Origin: Rickettsiales bacterium
GTDB taxonomy: Bacteria > Pseudomonadota > Alphaproteobacteria > Rickettsiales > JABSSG01
Direction: 5' to 3'
DNA: 54,232 nucleotides
Assembly: GCA_013214525.1 (NCBI GenBank)
Contig: JABSSG010000016.1
Location: forward strand, 1 to 54,232
The notes under the pieces were generated by a model. That model saw only the letters and a program-made list of their open reading frames with translations. It made no database searches and was not told the DNA's origin. Shown piece after piece: positions 7,615 to 15,745 of the stretch; position 1 is the first letter of the stretch, and each line of letters begins with the position of its first letter. A program made the position numbers and the translations under genes.

Positions 7615-7653
7615 TCAGAAAAAGCAAAATAAATTTAATTAAGAGGAATTACT

Positions 7654-8136
7654 ATGTTTAACAATATTACTACATATTCAGAGACAGATAGCATTCATTG
7701 CAAAGCAGCATCTGATGATAAAACAGCAGAAAATCCAGTTTCAAAAACAATTTTAATAGTTGATGATAATGTAGAATGTGGTCAGGGAGCTGGTTTATTA
7801 CTGGAATCTTTGTCTTGTAAAATAGTCACAGTTCTTAGCACCGAAGATGCAATGAAATATTTAGAAGATTATTCGAGGGATGTATATTTAATCTTATTGG
7901 ACGTTAATTTCCCTAAAATGTCTGGGCTTGAATTTTTACATAAAATCAAACAAGTTAGTCATTTAAAAGATATTCCAGTGATTTTACAAAGTGGTTGCTC
8001 TGATGCAGAAATTCGACAGGGAATGGGACTAGGATCTGTTGCTTATATACAAAAGCCTTACACAAAAGAAGAGCTATATAAGGCAATCAACACGACAGAT
8101 TTATTTACAAAATATCATTTCAAAACAATTAAATAG
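7654..8136 (+). CDS. Stand-alone response-regulator receiver protein
   Basis: 160 aa. A ~30-residue N-terminal extension precedes one CheY-like domain: ILIVDDN with the acidic pair D37-D38, phospho-acceptor D83 in LILLDVNFPKMSG, a switch Ser in ILQSG, and K134 in YIQKPY. There is no output domain, so it would act by protein contact or as a phosphate relay. No histidine kinase lies in the window. The start has an AAGAGGA ribosome binding site. The ssb gene follows after 13 bp, so the two are probably co-transcribed from the promoter at 7462. A receiver on a mobile element suggests it taps a chromosomal kinase; this is inference. Confidence 0.85.
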   Translation: MFNNITTYSETDSIHCKAASDDKTAENPVSKTILIVDDNVECGQGAGLLLESLSCKIVTVLSTEDAMKYLEDYSRDVYLILLDVNFPKMSGLEFLHKIKQVSHLKDIPVILQSGCSDAEIRQGMGLGSVAYIQKPYTKEELYKAINTTDLFTKYHFKTIK

Positions 8137-8149
8137 TGAGGAATTTGTT

Positions 8150-8581
8150 ATGGTATTGAGTTTTAATAAGGTTATGTTGATAGGGTATGTGGATAATAAA
8201 CCTGAAGAGAGTACTACATCTGATGGTCAAGATATGGTTTACTTTGGACTTGTGACCTATAGAACTTGGGTGAACAAAGCAGGTTATAAAAAAAGGAGGT
8301 CTGAAACGCATAAGATAATTGTGACAAATGATCGTTTTATGGTGCTTGTTAAGAATTATGTTGAAAAAAATTCTAGATTATTTATCGAAGGTAGTTTGCA
8401 GACCCAAAAATTGACTGATTCAGGTGGGACTAAAAGATTTGTATCCGCAATAGTTTTGGGGGATTATCGTTCTAAGGTAATGATTTTAGATAAAAGAGAT
8501 AAAATTATTCCTGAAGAAAGAAGAGATCCACAAGAAGTATTTTCACCTTTGGTGCATGAGCAGGAGAAGCTGAGAATTTAA
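8150..8581 (+). CDS. ssb: Single-stranded DNA-binding protein
   Basis: 143 aa from the ATG at 8150, preceded by GTGAGGA; an upstream in-frame extension from 8039 overlaps the receiver gene and is not needed. OB-fold signature: MLIGYVDNKPEE near the N-terminus, then YFGLVTYRTW, KIIVTNDR and SRLFIEGSLQTQKLTDSGGT, as in bacterial SSB. It would coat single-stranded DNA during plasmid replication or conjugation. The C-terminus (HEQEKLRI) lacks the acidic DDDIPF-type tip that recruits partners in chromosomal SSBs, so it may not bind the host replisome in the usual way. Confidence 0.85.
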   Translation: MVLSFNKVMLIGYVDNKPEESTTSDGQDMVYFGLVTYRTWVNKAGYKKRRSETHKIIVTNDRFMVLVKNYVEKNSRLFIEGSLQTQKLTDSGGTKRFVSAIVLGDYRSKVMILDKRDKIIPEERRDPQEVFSPLVHEQEKLRI

Positions 8582-8583
8582 AA

Positions 8584-8709
8584 AATCGCAAAGGGAAGCA
8601 TTATAGTTTAGATGTTGTCATGTCAGTGGATTATAGAGTAATGTCTGAATTAGGCGTGGTGAATATCTCGAATGTTATGATTTTAGTCAGTGTCAATTTA
8701 AGTTGTTAA
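8584..8709 (+). pseudogene. RhuM-family relic
   Basis: A short reading frame immediately after ssb reads KGKHYSLDVVMSVDYRVMS, which resembles the 'hYnLDvIisVgYRVnS' core of the RhuM virulence/Fic-associated family. It has no start or N-terminal region and stops at 8707-8709. Only the ~20-residue core is recognisable, so this is a degraded fragment. Confidence 0.45.
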
Positions 8710-8726
8710 TTTATTTTGAAAACATA

Positions 8727-9653
8727 ATGGTAGAAGTAAAAGAAAAATCAAAGAAATCGACGAAATATGAAATGACACATGATAAGCTTTTCAAAACTTC
8801 AATGGCAAACCCTACTATTGCAAAAGAAACGTTGCAAATGATACTACCAAAAGAAATATTAGATGCTATTGAGTTAAATAGTCTCAAGCTAGAAAAGTCT
8901 GATTTTGCAAATGTCATTTTAGGAGATGGTACTACTGATGTCCTTTTTTCTGTAAAGTGGAACAATGAAAAAGGTTATATTTTTGTTATTTTAGAACACC
9001 AGACAGAGCCTGATAAGCTTATGACATTTAGACTAATGAAATATGCATTAAGAATTTGCGATTTGTATTTGTCTCAAAACAAAGGAGCTAAATTTCCTTT
9101 GATATTTCCTTGTGTTATATATTCAGGTCATAAATCATACACAGCACCTAGAGCTTTTTGGGAAATGTTTCAAAATCCACAACAAGCAAAAAAATATTTA
9201 GCTGAACCACCTCATCTATTATCCCTGAAGGATATTGAAGACATAAATACTCGGTATAAATGCCATGCAGGATTGGTACTTATGTTAATGAATAAAGTAC
9301 ATGAACAAGACATATTTCCTTATCTGAAAGAGTGGTTTCCGTTATTGACAGAATTGGCTCATATGAACTTGCATGTCACCGAAGATCTGTTAAAATACCT
9401 AATCAGGTATGGGGACAGTAAAAGCCATAAAGAATTGATGCAGCTTTTTGCAGAAGCAGTCCCTGAAAAATACATAGGTAATATCATGACAATAGGCGAT
9501 AGACTTAGACAAGATGCAATAGAGCAAGTTGCTTTGAACATGTTAGCAAATAATATAGAAATAGATACAATCTCTATTGCTACAAAATTATCATTTGCGG
9601 AGATAGAAGGATTGAAGAAAAGTTTAGTTGGTAATCATGACAATAGGCGATAG
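8727..9653 (+). CDS. Rpn-family PD-(D/E)XK nuclease (Transposase_31-like)
   Basis: 308 aa from the ATG at 8727; a TTG at 8703 or an ATG at 8772 are alternatives, and none has a strong ribosome binding site. The N-terminal ~230 residues are the Rpn fold: HDKLFKTSMANPTIAKETL, then D of TTDVLFSVKW and E of FVILEHQTEPDKLM as probable catalytic residues, and an R-L-M-KYAL helix. The C-terminus (IMTIGDRLRQD ... LSFAEIEGLKKSL) is the family's small helical/HTH tail. Rpn proteins are recombination-promoting nucleases with reported antiphage and toxin activity, countered by a small protein translated from inside the gene. Here ATG 9486 would start such a product. The 3' end overlaps a tandem cassette array. 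Confidence 0.8.
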   Translation: MVEVKEKSKKSTKYEMTHDKLFKTSMANPTIAKETLQMILPKEILDAIELNSLKLEKSDFANVILGDGTTDVLFSVKWNNEKGYIFVILEHQTEPDKLMTFRLMKYALRICDLYLSQNKGAKFPLIFPCVIYSGHKSYTAPRAFWEMFQNPQQAKKYLAEPPHLLSLKDIEDINTRYKCHAGLVLMLMNKVHEQDIFPYLKEWFPLLTELAHMNLHVTEDLLKYLIRYGDSKSHKELMQLFAEAVPEKYIGNIMTIGDRLRQDAIEQVALNMLANNIEIDTISIATKLSFAEIEGLKKSLVGNHDNRR

Positions 9654-9816
9654 ACTTAGACAAGATGGAATAGAGCGAGGAATAGAACAAGTTGCTTTGA
9701 ATATGTTAGTCAATAACATGGAAATAGATACAATATCTATTGCTACGAAATTATCACTTGCAGAGATAAAAAGACTAAAAAAAAGTTTAGCTGATAATCA
9801 TGACAATAGGCGATAG
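9637..9816 (+). CDS. Rpn C-terminal cassette 2 (possible small antitoxin-like protein)
   Basis: 59 aa from ATG 9637; a GTG three codons earlier is possible. It is a free-standing copy of the C-terminal tail of the preceding Rpn protein: MTIGDRLRQDGIERGIEQVA, then LNMLVNNMEIDTISIATKLS and a Lys-rich end. It overlaps the rpn stop codon by 17 bp in another frame, an arrangement that permits translational coupling. Small C-terminal Rpn proteins have been described as antitoxins of the full-length nuclease; that role here is inference. It could equally be untranslated debris. Confidence 0.45.
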   Translation: MTIGDRLRQDGIERGIEQVALNMLVNNMEIDTISIATKLSLAEIKRLKKSLADNHDNRR

Positions 9817-9964
9817 ACCTAGACAGGATGGAATAGAGCAAGAAAAAGTTGCCGTTGCAAGAAAGGTGCTTCAGAAGCAAATGCAAATATCAGAAATTTT
9901 GTTTATCACTGATTTATCTGTTGCAGAAATAGAGAGCTTGAAAAAGAAGCAGAAAGCTACATAA
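9800..9964 (+). CDS. Rpn C-terminal cassette 3
   Basis: 54 aa from ATG 9800. It opens MTIGDRPRQDGIEQEKVAVA and then diverges (RKVLQKQMQISEILFITDLS, VAEIESLKKK), keeping the spacing of the helical tail. It overlaps cassette 2 by 17 bp. It is more divergent than cassette 2, as if older or drawn from another Rpn gene. Neither has a strong ribosome binding site of its own. Confidence 0.4.
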   Translation: MTIGDRPRQDGIEQEKVAVARKVLQKQMQISEILFITDLSVAEIESLKKKQKAT

Positions 9965-10041
9965 TATAAATTATTCCTATATAATCCTAATTCTCATTAA
10001 GAGAAGTCTATAGAATTGACTTTACTTATAGTTGTTACGTG

Positions 10042-10152
10042 GTAAGATTTACAATTGAAGTTAATGCATTAATACGTGTGCTTGGAGAGTATTTCGAAAG
10101 TAGAGTTTTGATTCCTAGATTAAAAAAAATCAGATTAAAGAGAGGCTTTTAG
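10042..10152 (+). pseudogene. Relic of a rep gene 3' end
   Basis: The frame ending at TAG 10150-10152 reads ...LGEYFESRVLIPRLKK, matching the Rep C-terminus (WHFREEVLIPRLQKEG) and the corresponding tail in TraI (AYFKNEILIPQLIKQG). Nothing upstream resembles the rest of Rep. It ends 1 bp before the LuxR-type gene, so a rep-luxR junction was probably duplicated as a unit. Confidence 0.6.
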
Positions 10153-10153
10153 A

Positions 10154-10828
10154 ATGTATTATACGAATCCTCTTATCTTAAATGGCTTAAAATTTACTCC
10201 ACGAGAAGTAGATGTAATTGCATGTGTAGTTCATGCTAGAGGAGGAAAAAAGATTGCAAGTATACTTGGCATTTCTCATAGAACAGTTGAAGGATATATC
10301 CACGATATAAGATTAAAGATAAGAACTAATTCTCAAGAAGGTATTAGAGATTTTGTTGAAAGTACTCCTGAAATAAATTCTTTAAGATGGCATTATATGA
10401 ATTTGCAATTATTGAATAGTATTTCAAGCAAGTTGAAATCTAAAAATATATCATGTGTGGTTAAATACGAAGGCAACACAAGATTAAAGAATATTGCAGG
10501 TTTTTTGAGAAAAGTTGGCATTCGTATTATTAACGAATCGCAGGGTGAATATTCAAGTGAGGTTTATACTATTCTTGAGTTAACACAGAAATCACCGCAA
10601 GGAACTACAAAATTTAAAGCTATATATTTTTGCTTTGATGCTACAAAACTTAATGCTTTGAATGATTCTAAGAATATTACAATTATAGATTGTTCTGGAG
10701 ATGATTTAATATATGAGGCTATTTTTAAAACCCTTGCTATATTAGCACCAGATATTGTATCAGATGATGTTCTATCAAAAATGACTCAGACTAAAAATGA
10801 ATTCGTAAGCTCTCGTCATTTTGCATAA
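10154..10828 (+). CDS. LuxR-type HTH regulator, 224 aa
   Basis: Residues ~10-65 form a LuxR/GerE HTH: LKFTPREVDVIACVV, GGKKIASILGISHRTVEGYI and DIRLKIRTNSQEGI. The rest (~85-224) is not a classic receiver or autoinducer domain. It looks α/β (CVVKYEGNTRLKNIAGFLRK, ITIIDCSGDD) and may be a degenerate receiver-like domain. It probably regulates element genes. It begins 1 bp after a rep relic and is followed by a rep fragment and a second, shorter LuxR gene, so it belongs to a duplicated rep-luxR unit. Confidence 0.75.
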   Translation: MYYTNPLILNGLKFTPREVDVIACVVHARGGKKIASILGISHRTVEGYIHDIRLKIRTNSQEGIRDFVESTPEINSLRWHYMNLQLLNSISSKLKSKNISCVVKYEGNTRLKNIAGFLRKVGIRIINESQGEYSSEVYTILELTQKSPQGTTKFKAIYFCFDATKLNALNDSKNITIIDCSGDDLIYEAIFKTLAILAPDIVSDDVLSKMTQTKNEFVSSRHFA

Positions 10829-10890
10829 TCCCTATCATTTTTTACTCAAGCGAGTATTACATATGTATAAAATGTAGAAGTAAATTTTGC

Positions 10891-11349
10891 GTGTATACAA
10901 AAGGCAATAATAGATGCAATTATTATATGCAACAAAAAATATATATAGAATTGTATAAAATGTTGAAAATAAAAAATAAGAACTCTCTCTCCTCTTACTC
11001 CTCTCTCTTGTTAAAAAAAACAAAAAAAGAAAGAGGAGAGGGAGAAAAATATTTAAGAGGAGAAATAGATACAGTTAAAAAATTACTTTGTATCTGGAAA
11101 GAAAATATTAATTGTCAATCTAGTTTTAGGATGTCTGTTGTTAAACACAGGAGATTACTTTGTTTATTTGTGAGGCATTTTAAGTCAAGCATTCGTGAAT
11201 GGAGAAAGTTTGTTTTATTTGTCAAAAAAAGCAGGTTTCTAATGGGCAAAAATCAAACAGTTTTTCAAGTGTCACTTGATTGGATTTTAGAGGAGAAAAA
11301 CTTGCTTAGCATACTGAAAGATAAAAAACGGCTTGAGTATTTGAATTAA
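10891..11349 (+). pseudogene. Truncated rep paralogue (central domain only)
   Basis: The open frame (GTG at 10891) encodes 152 aa. From about 10978 it follows the Rep linker (NSLSSYSS versus NNSLSLYPS) and then one copy of the Rep internal repeat: W-KENINCQSSF, F.SSIREWRKFV, SRFLMGKNQTVFQVSLDWIL, EEKNLL. It lacks the N-terminal winged helix, the second repeat and the DnaA_N-like domain. The leading ~30 residues match nothing and are probably not translated. I read it as a broken duplicate; a short regulatory derivative of Rep cannot be excluded. Confidence 0.6.
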
Positions 11350-11365
11350 TAATTGGGTTTTAAAT

Positions 11366-11647
11366 ATGTATTTTACAGAGTTAAATGGATTGAAGTTTTC
11401 TAGAAGGGAGATAGATGTGATTGCATGTGTAGTTCATTCTAGAGGAGCAAAAAAAATGGCTTGCATGTTGGGGATTTCTCCTAGAACAGTTGAAGGATAT
11501 ATTAGAAATATACTATTAAAGATAGGCAAGAACTCTCAAGAAAGCATTAGAGATTTTGCTGAAGATGCCCCTGAACTGAATCTTTTAAGAGAGCATTATG
11601 TAAATTTGCGAATGGGGCAACAAACTTCTACAACAAGCAGAAGTTAG
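11366..11647 (+). CDS. Short LuxR-type HTH protein (truncated paralogue)
   Basis: 93 aa, about two-thirds identical over its length to the first ~85 residues of the LuxR-type protein at 10154 (LNGLKFSRREIDVIACVVHS; KKMACMLGISPRTVEGYI), and ending where that protein's second domain would begin. The last ~10 residues (QQTSTTSRS) look like out-of-frame sequence after a deletion or frameshift. It keeps a whole DNA-binding domain, so it could still bind or antagonise the same sites. It lies 16 bp after the broken rep copy. Confidence 0.6.
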   Translation: MYFTELNGLKFSRREIDVIACVVHSRGAKKMACMLGISPRTVEGYIRNILLKIGKNSQESIRDFAEDAPELNLLREHYVNLRMGQQTSTTSRS

Positions 11648-11676
11648 AAAATAAAAAGAAAAATACCTTGAGTAAG

Positions 11677-13080
11677 ATGAAAAATGAGCAGCCTATTATA
11701 CACAATTCAAATTTTAGCTCTAAGTTTCTGCAGGATGAGGATTTGACTGCAAAAGCTATCCAATATAATAAATTGTTGGGGAAATATTCTGTGCCAGAAA
11801 CATTGAGAAATACTTTAATTAGTGCAATTTTAGTATCTCTACAAGACGACAATTTTATTGATAATTTTGATCAATATAAAAAAAATATTGATTTAGTAAA
11901 GACAATGCTACGAGCTTGTTTAAATATTTTGAATAAGAATAATATTACAGATCAAAGAAAAGATATCATCTTAAGGGAATATAGTAATATTTTAAATAAT
12001 CAAAAATTAATAAGCACAAGCATAAGAGATAGAGACACAAAAACTATTGTGCCTAACGTAATTTTAAAGAATTTAATAGGAGATTTAAAAAATACTATAT
12101 TGCCATTTGTTAAAGAAAATGACTTTGATATATTGGGGCGTTTTTATACAGAATTTACACGATCTGCTGGTCGTGATAATAAAACTGGTCTGGTGTTAAC
12201 ACCTGTACATATTACTGATTTATTTTGTGAGTTGGCAGATTTGCGTTCTGATGATGTGGTCTATGATCCTTGTTGTGGTACAGGTGGTTTTCTAGTATCT
12301 GCTATGAAATACATGTTGGATAAATCTGCTAATGATATAAAAACACGCAACAAAATTAAACAGGATAGGTTAATAGGAGTAGAGGTAAGGGCGGACATGT
12401 TTACACATGCCTGTTCTAATATGATGATTAGAGGAGATGGTAGAACTAATATTTTTAATGGGGATTGTTTTGATGAATCTATTATCAATAGAGTAAAATC
12501 CTATAAGCCCAATAAAGGATTTTTAAATCCACCTTATAATGTTGGTTCAGATGGTCAGTTAGAATTTGTTGAAAATACTTTAGAATGTTTAGTCAAAGGC
12601 GGAAAATGTGTTGCTATATGTCAGATGTCTGCGGCAATTAGACAAGATAGAAAAACAATAGAAGTAAGAGAAAGATTACTAAAAAATCATAGTTTAGAAG
12701 CTGTATTTAGCATGCCAGATCGTTTGTTTTATCCAACAGGAGTTATCACATCTATATTAGTATTTACGGCACATATACCGCATGAAACTCACAAGAAAGT
12801 TTTCTTTGGATATTTTAAAGATGATGGCTATGTTGTGAAAATACGTAAAGGGAGACTAGATGATGGTTCTTGGCAAAGCAAAAGAAAACATATGCTAAGT
12901 TTATACAGTAATAATAAGCAAGAATCAGGTTTGAGCGTAGTAAAATCTATTACAGCTCAAGATGAATGGTGTGCAGAAGCTTATATGGAAACAGATTATA
13001 GTAAGCTAACAGAAGCAGATTTTGTTAGAACAATTAAAAATTATATAGTATTCCAATTTTTAAATTCATCAGATGGCTAA
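11677..13080 (+). CDS. hsdM: Type I-like DNA adenine methyltransferase (HsdM)
   Basis: 467 aa from the ATG at 11677; a TTG at 11668 would add three residues. The N-terminal ~165 residues are helical. Then come GRFYTEFTRSAG and the HsdM-type LTPVHI segment, SAM motif I DPCCGTGGFLVSA (~197-209) and the catalytic NPPY tetrad (~284) in FLNPPYNVGSDG: an N6-adenine methylase. Length is near the lower end for HsdM. The stop overlaps the hsdS start by 8 bp. No HsdR motor subunit is in the window, so modification may be orphan or paired with an unusual nuclease. Confidence 0.88.
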   Translation: MKNEQPIIHNSNFSSKFLQDEDLTAKAIQYNKLLGKYSVPETLRNTLISAILVSLQDDNFIDNFDQYKKNIDLVKTMLRACLNILNKNNITDQRKDIILREYSNILNNQKLISTSIRDRDTKTIVPNVILKNLIGDLKNTILPFVKENDFDILGRFYTEFTRSAGRDNKTGLVLTPVHITDLFCELADLRSDDVVYDPCCGTGGFLVSAMKYMLDKSANDIKTRNKIKQDRLIGVEVRADMFTHACSNMMIRGDGRTNIFNGDCFDESIINRVKSYKPNKGFLNPPYNVGSDGQLEFVENTLECLVKGGKCVAICQMSAAIRQDRKTIEVRERLLKNHSLEAVFSMPDRLFYPTGVITSILVFTAHIPHETHKKVFFGYFKDDGYVVKIRKGRLDDGSWQSKRKHMLSLYSNNKQESGLSVVKSITAQDEWCAEAYMETDYSKLTEADFVRTIKNYIVFQFLNSSDG

Positions 13081-14026
13081 ATTAATATCGTTAGATAAAG
13101 TCTTTAAAATAAAACCTTGTTTAAGACAAGAATTCACAAACATGGACAAGTCCGCTCAAGAGATAGCTTTTGTTACAAGAGGCAAGTTAAATAATGGTGT
13201 TGTTGGTTATGTGAAACGAATTGATAATGTTGAACCACATCCAGAAAATACAATATCGGTTTCTTGTGGTGGATGTGTGATGGCAAGTTTTCTACAGCCA
13301 CAAAAATACTATATTAGTCAAGAAGTACGTTGCCTGCAGCCGATATGGAAATTAACTGAAAGTCAGCTACTTTATTATTGTATGTGCTTGGAAAATAACA
13401 AATATAGATATAATTTTGGTAGGCAAGCAGGGCGGTCATTAGGCAAATTAAAAATACCTCATCCTGATCATTTGCCTGCTTATGTTAAAGATGCAGTTGA
13501 TAAAGTAAAAAAATCATTTGCAAAGTTATTAAATGTGAAAACTACTTTTGATGTTAGAAAATGGAAAGCTTTTGTCTTGAAAGACTTATTTACTATTTCT
13601 GGCACACAAGGAATTACATTTGATAAGATATTTACAACTGGCAAAGGTTCATATCCTTATGTTACCAGTCAAAAAACAAATAATGGCGTAGGGGGATTTT
13701 TTAATTTCAAAACTGAAAAAGGCAATGTTTTAATAATAGACTCTTCTGTTACTGGTTATTGCAGCTATCAAAGTAAGGATTTTTCTACAGGCGGTCATGT
13801 GCAAAAGCTACAACCAAAATTTAGCCTTAATAAAGATCTTGCTGTGTTTTTAACAACTATTTTAAATATGGAACAGTATAGATTTAGTTATGGACGCAAA
13901 GCTTCTCAAGAAAGACTTATAAATTTACAGATAAAACTACCCACAACATCGCATGGTAAACCAGATTGGCGATTTATAGAAAATTATATGAAGGAGCTTG
14001 TTTTGAATGTTAGGTTTTCTAATTAG
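13073..14026 (+). CDS. hsdS: Type I-like specificity subunit (HsdS)
   Basis: 317 aa with two tandem target-recognition-like halves. Each ends in a motif of the kind found in TRDs: YRYNFGRQAGRSLGKLKIPH in the first half and YRFSYGRKASQERLINLQIK in the second. The second half opens WKAFVLKDLFTISGTQG. It would give the methylase its target sequence. It is shorter than classical ~400-aa HsdS, chiefly in the first half, where the usual N-terminal portion seems reduced. Translationally coupled to hsdM by an 8-bp overlap. Confidence 0.8.
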   Translation: MAKLISLDKVFKIKPCLRQEFTNMDKSAQEIAFVTRGKLNNGVVGYVKRIDNVEPHPENTISVSCGGCVMASFLQPQKYYISQEVRCLQPIWKLTESQLLYYCMCLENNKYRYNFGRQAGRSLGKLKIPHPDHLPAYVKDAVDKVKKSFAKLLNVKTTFDVRKWKAFVLKDLFTISGTQGITFDKIFTTGKGSYPYVTSQKTNNGVGGFFNFKTEKGNVLIIDSSVTGYCSYQSKDFSTGGHVQKLQPKFSLNKDLAVFLTTILNMEQYRFSYGRKASQERLINLQIKLPTTSHGKPDWRFIENYMKELVLNVRFSN

Positions 14027-14135
14027 TTATAAACACTACTAAAGCATAGTACTGATTATTATTTCACTTACATAAATTTTCTTGCAAATCACAAAGGCAA
14101 TTTATACTATAAATTTTGTTGGGAGGTAGAAAATT

Positions 14136-15446
14136 ATGTTAGATGTAAAAAAGAGATGTGCAATAGAGTTGGAGAAGATAAAGAAGGAAAAAAACATCAT
14201 AAAACTGTCGTGGAGTTGCATGGATGAATTGCGTAAGGCGTTGTGTGAGTCTAAATGTAAGTCTCTTAGATTAGAAATAACAGAAGACCACTGTTGTTCT
14301 AACTTACCGCAACTATGTGATATTATCAAGAATTCCGAACTCACTTTTCTCGGTATGTGTCTACCGTCAGTACACATCAGTGGTGTACAGGTAAAGAATT
14401 TGGCTCAAGCAATCAAAGGTTCTAAGTTAAAATCTCTTATATTATCTTGTTCATTAAATGACATAACTGATGCAGGAGTAAAAGAATTAAAGGAAGCCTT
14501 TAAAGTATTAGAGTTTCTTGGGCTACATTTATCTTCACCTTACCTAGCGAGTGATCAGAGGAAATTATTGCATATGTTAAGCGATGCTGATATCAGATCT
14601 TTTATACTATTACCAAGTGATCGAACACGAGAAGAAGATTGTCCAGAACGCAGATCAAAAATTGACACCTTGCGAAAGTGTAGTAGATCGGATATTAGAT
14701 GTTCGATAAAGGATTTACATGAACAAGTTGAGAGAGGTGAAAAGAAATTCTCAGACATCAAGAGTTTTATAGATGTACAGTTTGTTGATAAGAAGTTAAA
14801 AAAAAGTGATTTTAACAAAATTACTGGAGGTATATATAGTGAAGGAGATTTGAGTATAGATAGTGCTTATGGAAAATTTCTACGTGAAGTTATACCAATA
14901 TGGTATTTGACTAATATAGGTGATGTGGCTTGTACAGATGTTATGATGAAAAGCAATAAAAATCGGGGTTTTGATGTTACCCTGTATGATGGTAATAAAG
15001 TAACAAATATAGAAGTAACAACAGCTCAACATGGTTTTCAGGAATGCTTGCGTAGGGAGATCGCCAATGAAGAACGCACACGAATCAATAGACGTTATAG
15101 TGATCCATTTGGTTATTGTTATACTAACGGAAAAAAGGAGAAGCAAAGAATCAAATATATTGAGGAGGGTTGCCGGGCACACGATGTATATGTAAAGTCA
15201 GCGATGGTTTCAATGTATATAATGTATGCATTTTATGATAAAATGATGAATCCAAAACCAGAATCTACAGGGATAATATTGGTTATTTATGTTACTGCGA
15301 CAGAGGTGTATGCCACTAATATAAAAACCATATGTAGCAATAGTATGGTGAAAAACAACATATTCAAACAAATTTACTGTGTAGCACATAATGGTGACGT
15401 AGAAATGATAAATGTATATAAATCTCATAAAGTCAAAAGCACATAA
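14136..15446 (+). CDS. LRR protein with C-terminal domain of unknown, possibly nuclease-like type
   Basis: 436 aa, start supported by GGGAGG upstream. Residues ~45-160 resemble ribonuclease-inhibitor-type leucine-rich repeats (CKSLRLEITEDH; LKSLILSCSLNDITDAGVKE; LEFLGLHL). After a Cys/Arg-rich linker, ~240-420 form a separate domain with RGFDVTLYDGNKVTNIEVTT and a downstream IANEERTRINRRY helix. D-x(12)-E-V-T in that arrangement recalls the D...ExK core of PD-(D/E)XK enzymes but has Thr where Lys is expected. It lies ~110 bp after hsdS in the same direction. It could be an effector (LRR proteins are common in intracellular bacteria) or a partner of HsdMS. No signal peptide. Confidence 0.45.
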   Translation: MLDVKKRCAIELEKIKKEKNIIKLSWSCMDELRKALCESKCKSLRLEITEDHCCSNLPQLCDIIKNSELTFLGMCLPSVHISGVQVKNLAQAIKGSKLKSLILSCSLNDITDAGVKELKEAFKVLEFLGLHLSSPYLASDQRKLLHMLSDADIRSFILLPSDRTREEDCPERRSKIDTLRKCSRSDIRCSIKDLHEQVERGEKKFSDIKSFIDVQFVDKKLKKSDFNKITGGIYSEGDLSIDSAYGKFLREVIPIWYLTNIGDVACTDVMMKSNKNRGFDVTLYDGNKVTNIEVTTAQHGFQECLRREIANEERTRINRRYSDPFGYCYTNGKKEKQRIKYIEEGCRAHDVYVKSAMVSMYIMYAFYDKMMNPKPESTGIILVIYVTATEVYATNIKTICSNSMVKNNIFKQIYCVAHNGDVEMINVYKSHKVKST

Positions 15447-15745
15447 TAAAAATAACTACAATTGAACTTCTATTCTAGATATCTTTTTTGCAAACACCGA
15501 GTTGCTTTAAAAGCGGAAACAAAACAAGGGATAGTACCACTTATGGCATGTATAAGTATTTTGTTTTTGGGTAAAGTTTGCGTATATACAAGATAAAACA
15601 TTGGATGTAATTGTTATAAATAAACTGATTTTGAATGAATTAAAGAGGTATTTTAGATGAGTTAGTGTGAGTTGATTCTTTAGTTAATTAATTTCGAGAG
15701 AGGAGATTAAATAACAACCAAGCATATTCAAGGGGTATTTTAAAT
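15447..15745 (+). promoter_or_regulatory. Gap before the transfer operon; probable promoter and possible oriT region
   Basis: About 300 bp without a gene. GCGTATATACAA (near 15580) and an ATTAAAGAGG..TTTTAGATG block (near 15640) resemble sequences around the luxR/rep relics at ~10890 and ~10135, so part of this gap may be a further degraded copy of that unit. Transfer-operon transcription must begin in or before it. I see no inverted repeat clear enough to call a nic region. Confidence 0.3.

Larger units (their letters stand above)
9486..9964 (+). repeat. Tandem triplication of the Rpn 3' end
   Basis: Three degenerate copies begin at ATG 9486 (inside rpn), 9637 and 9800, each opening with ATGACAATAGGCGATAG. 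Spacings are 151 and 163 bp, both one base more than a multiple of three, so each copy is in a different frame from the last. The opening 17-mer is read twice: as the start (MTIGDR) of the new copy and, in the previous frame, as the end (HDNRR-stop) of the previous copy. Confidence 0.85.

Noticed and set aside
9965..10153. Possible small gene between the Rpn cassettes and the LuxR gene
   Set aside because: The only coding similarity is the rep 3' relic, which lacks a start and the rest of the domain.
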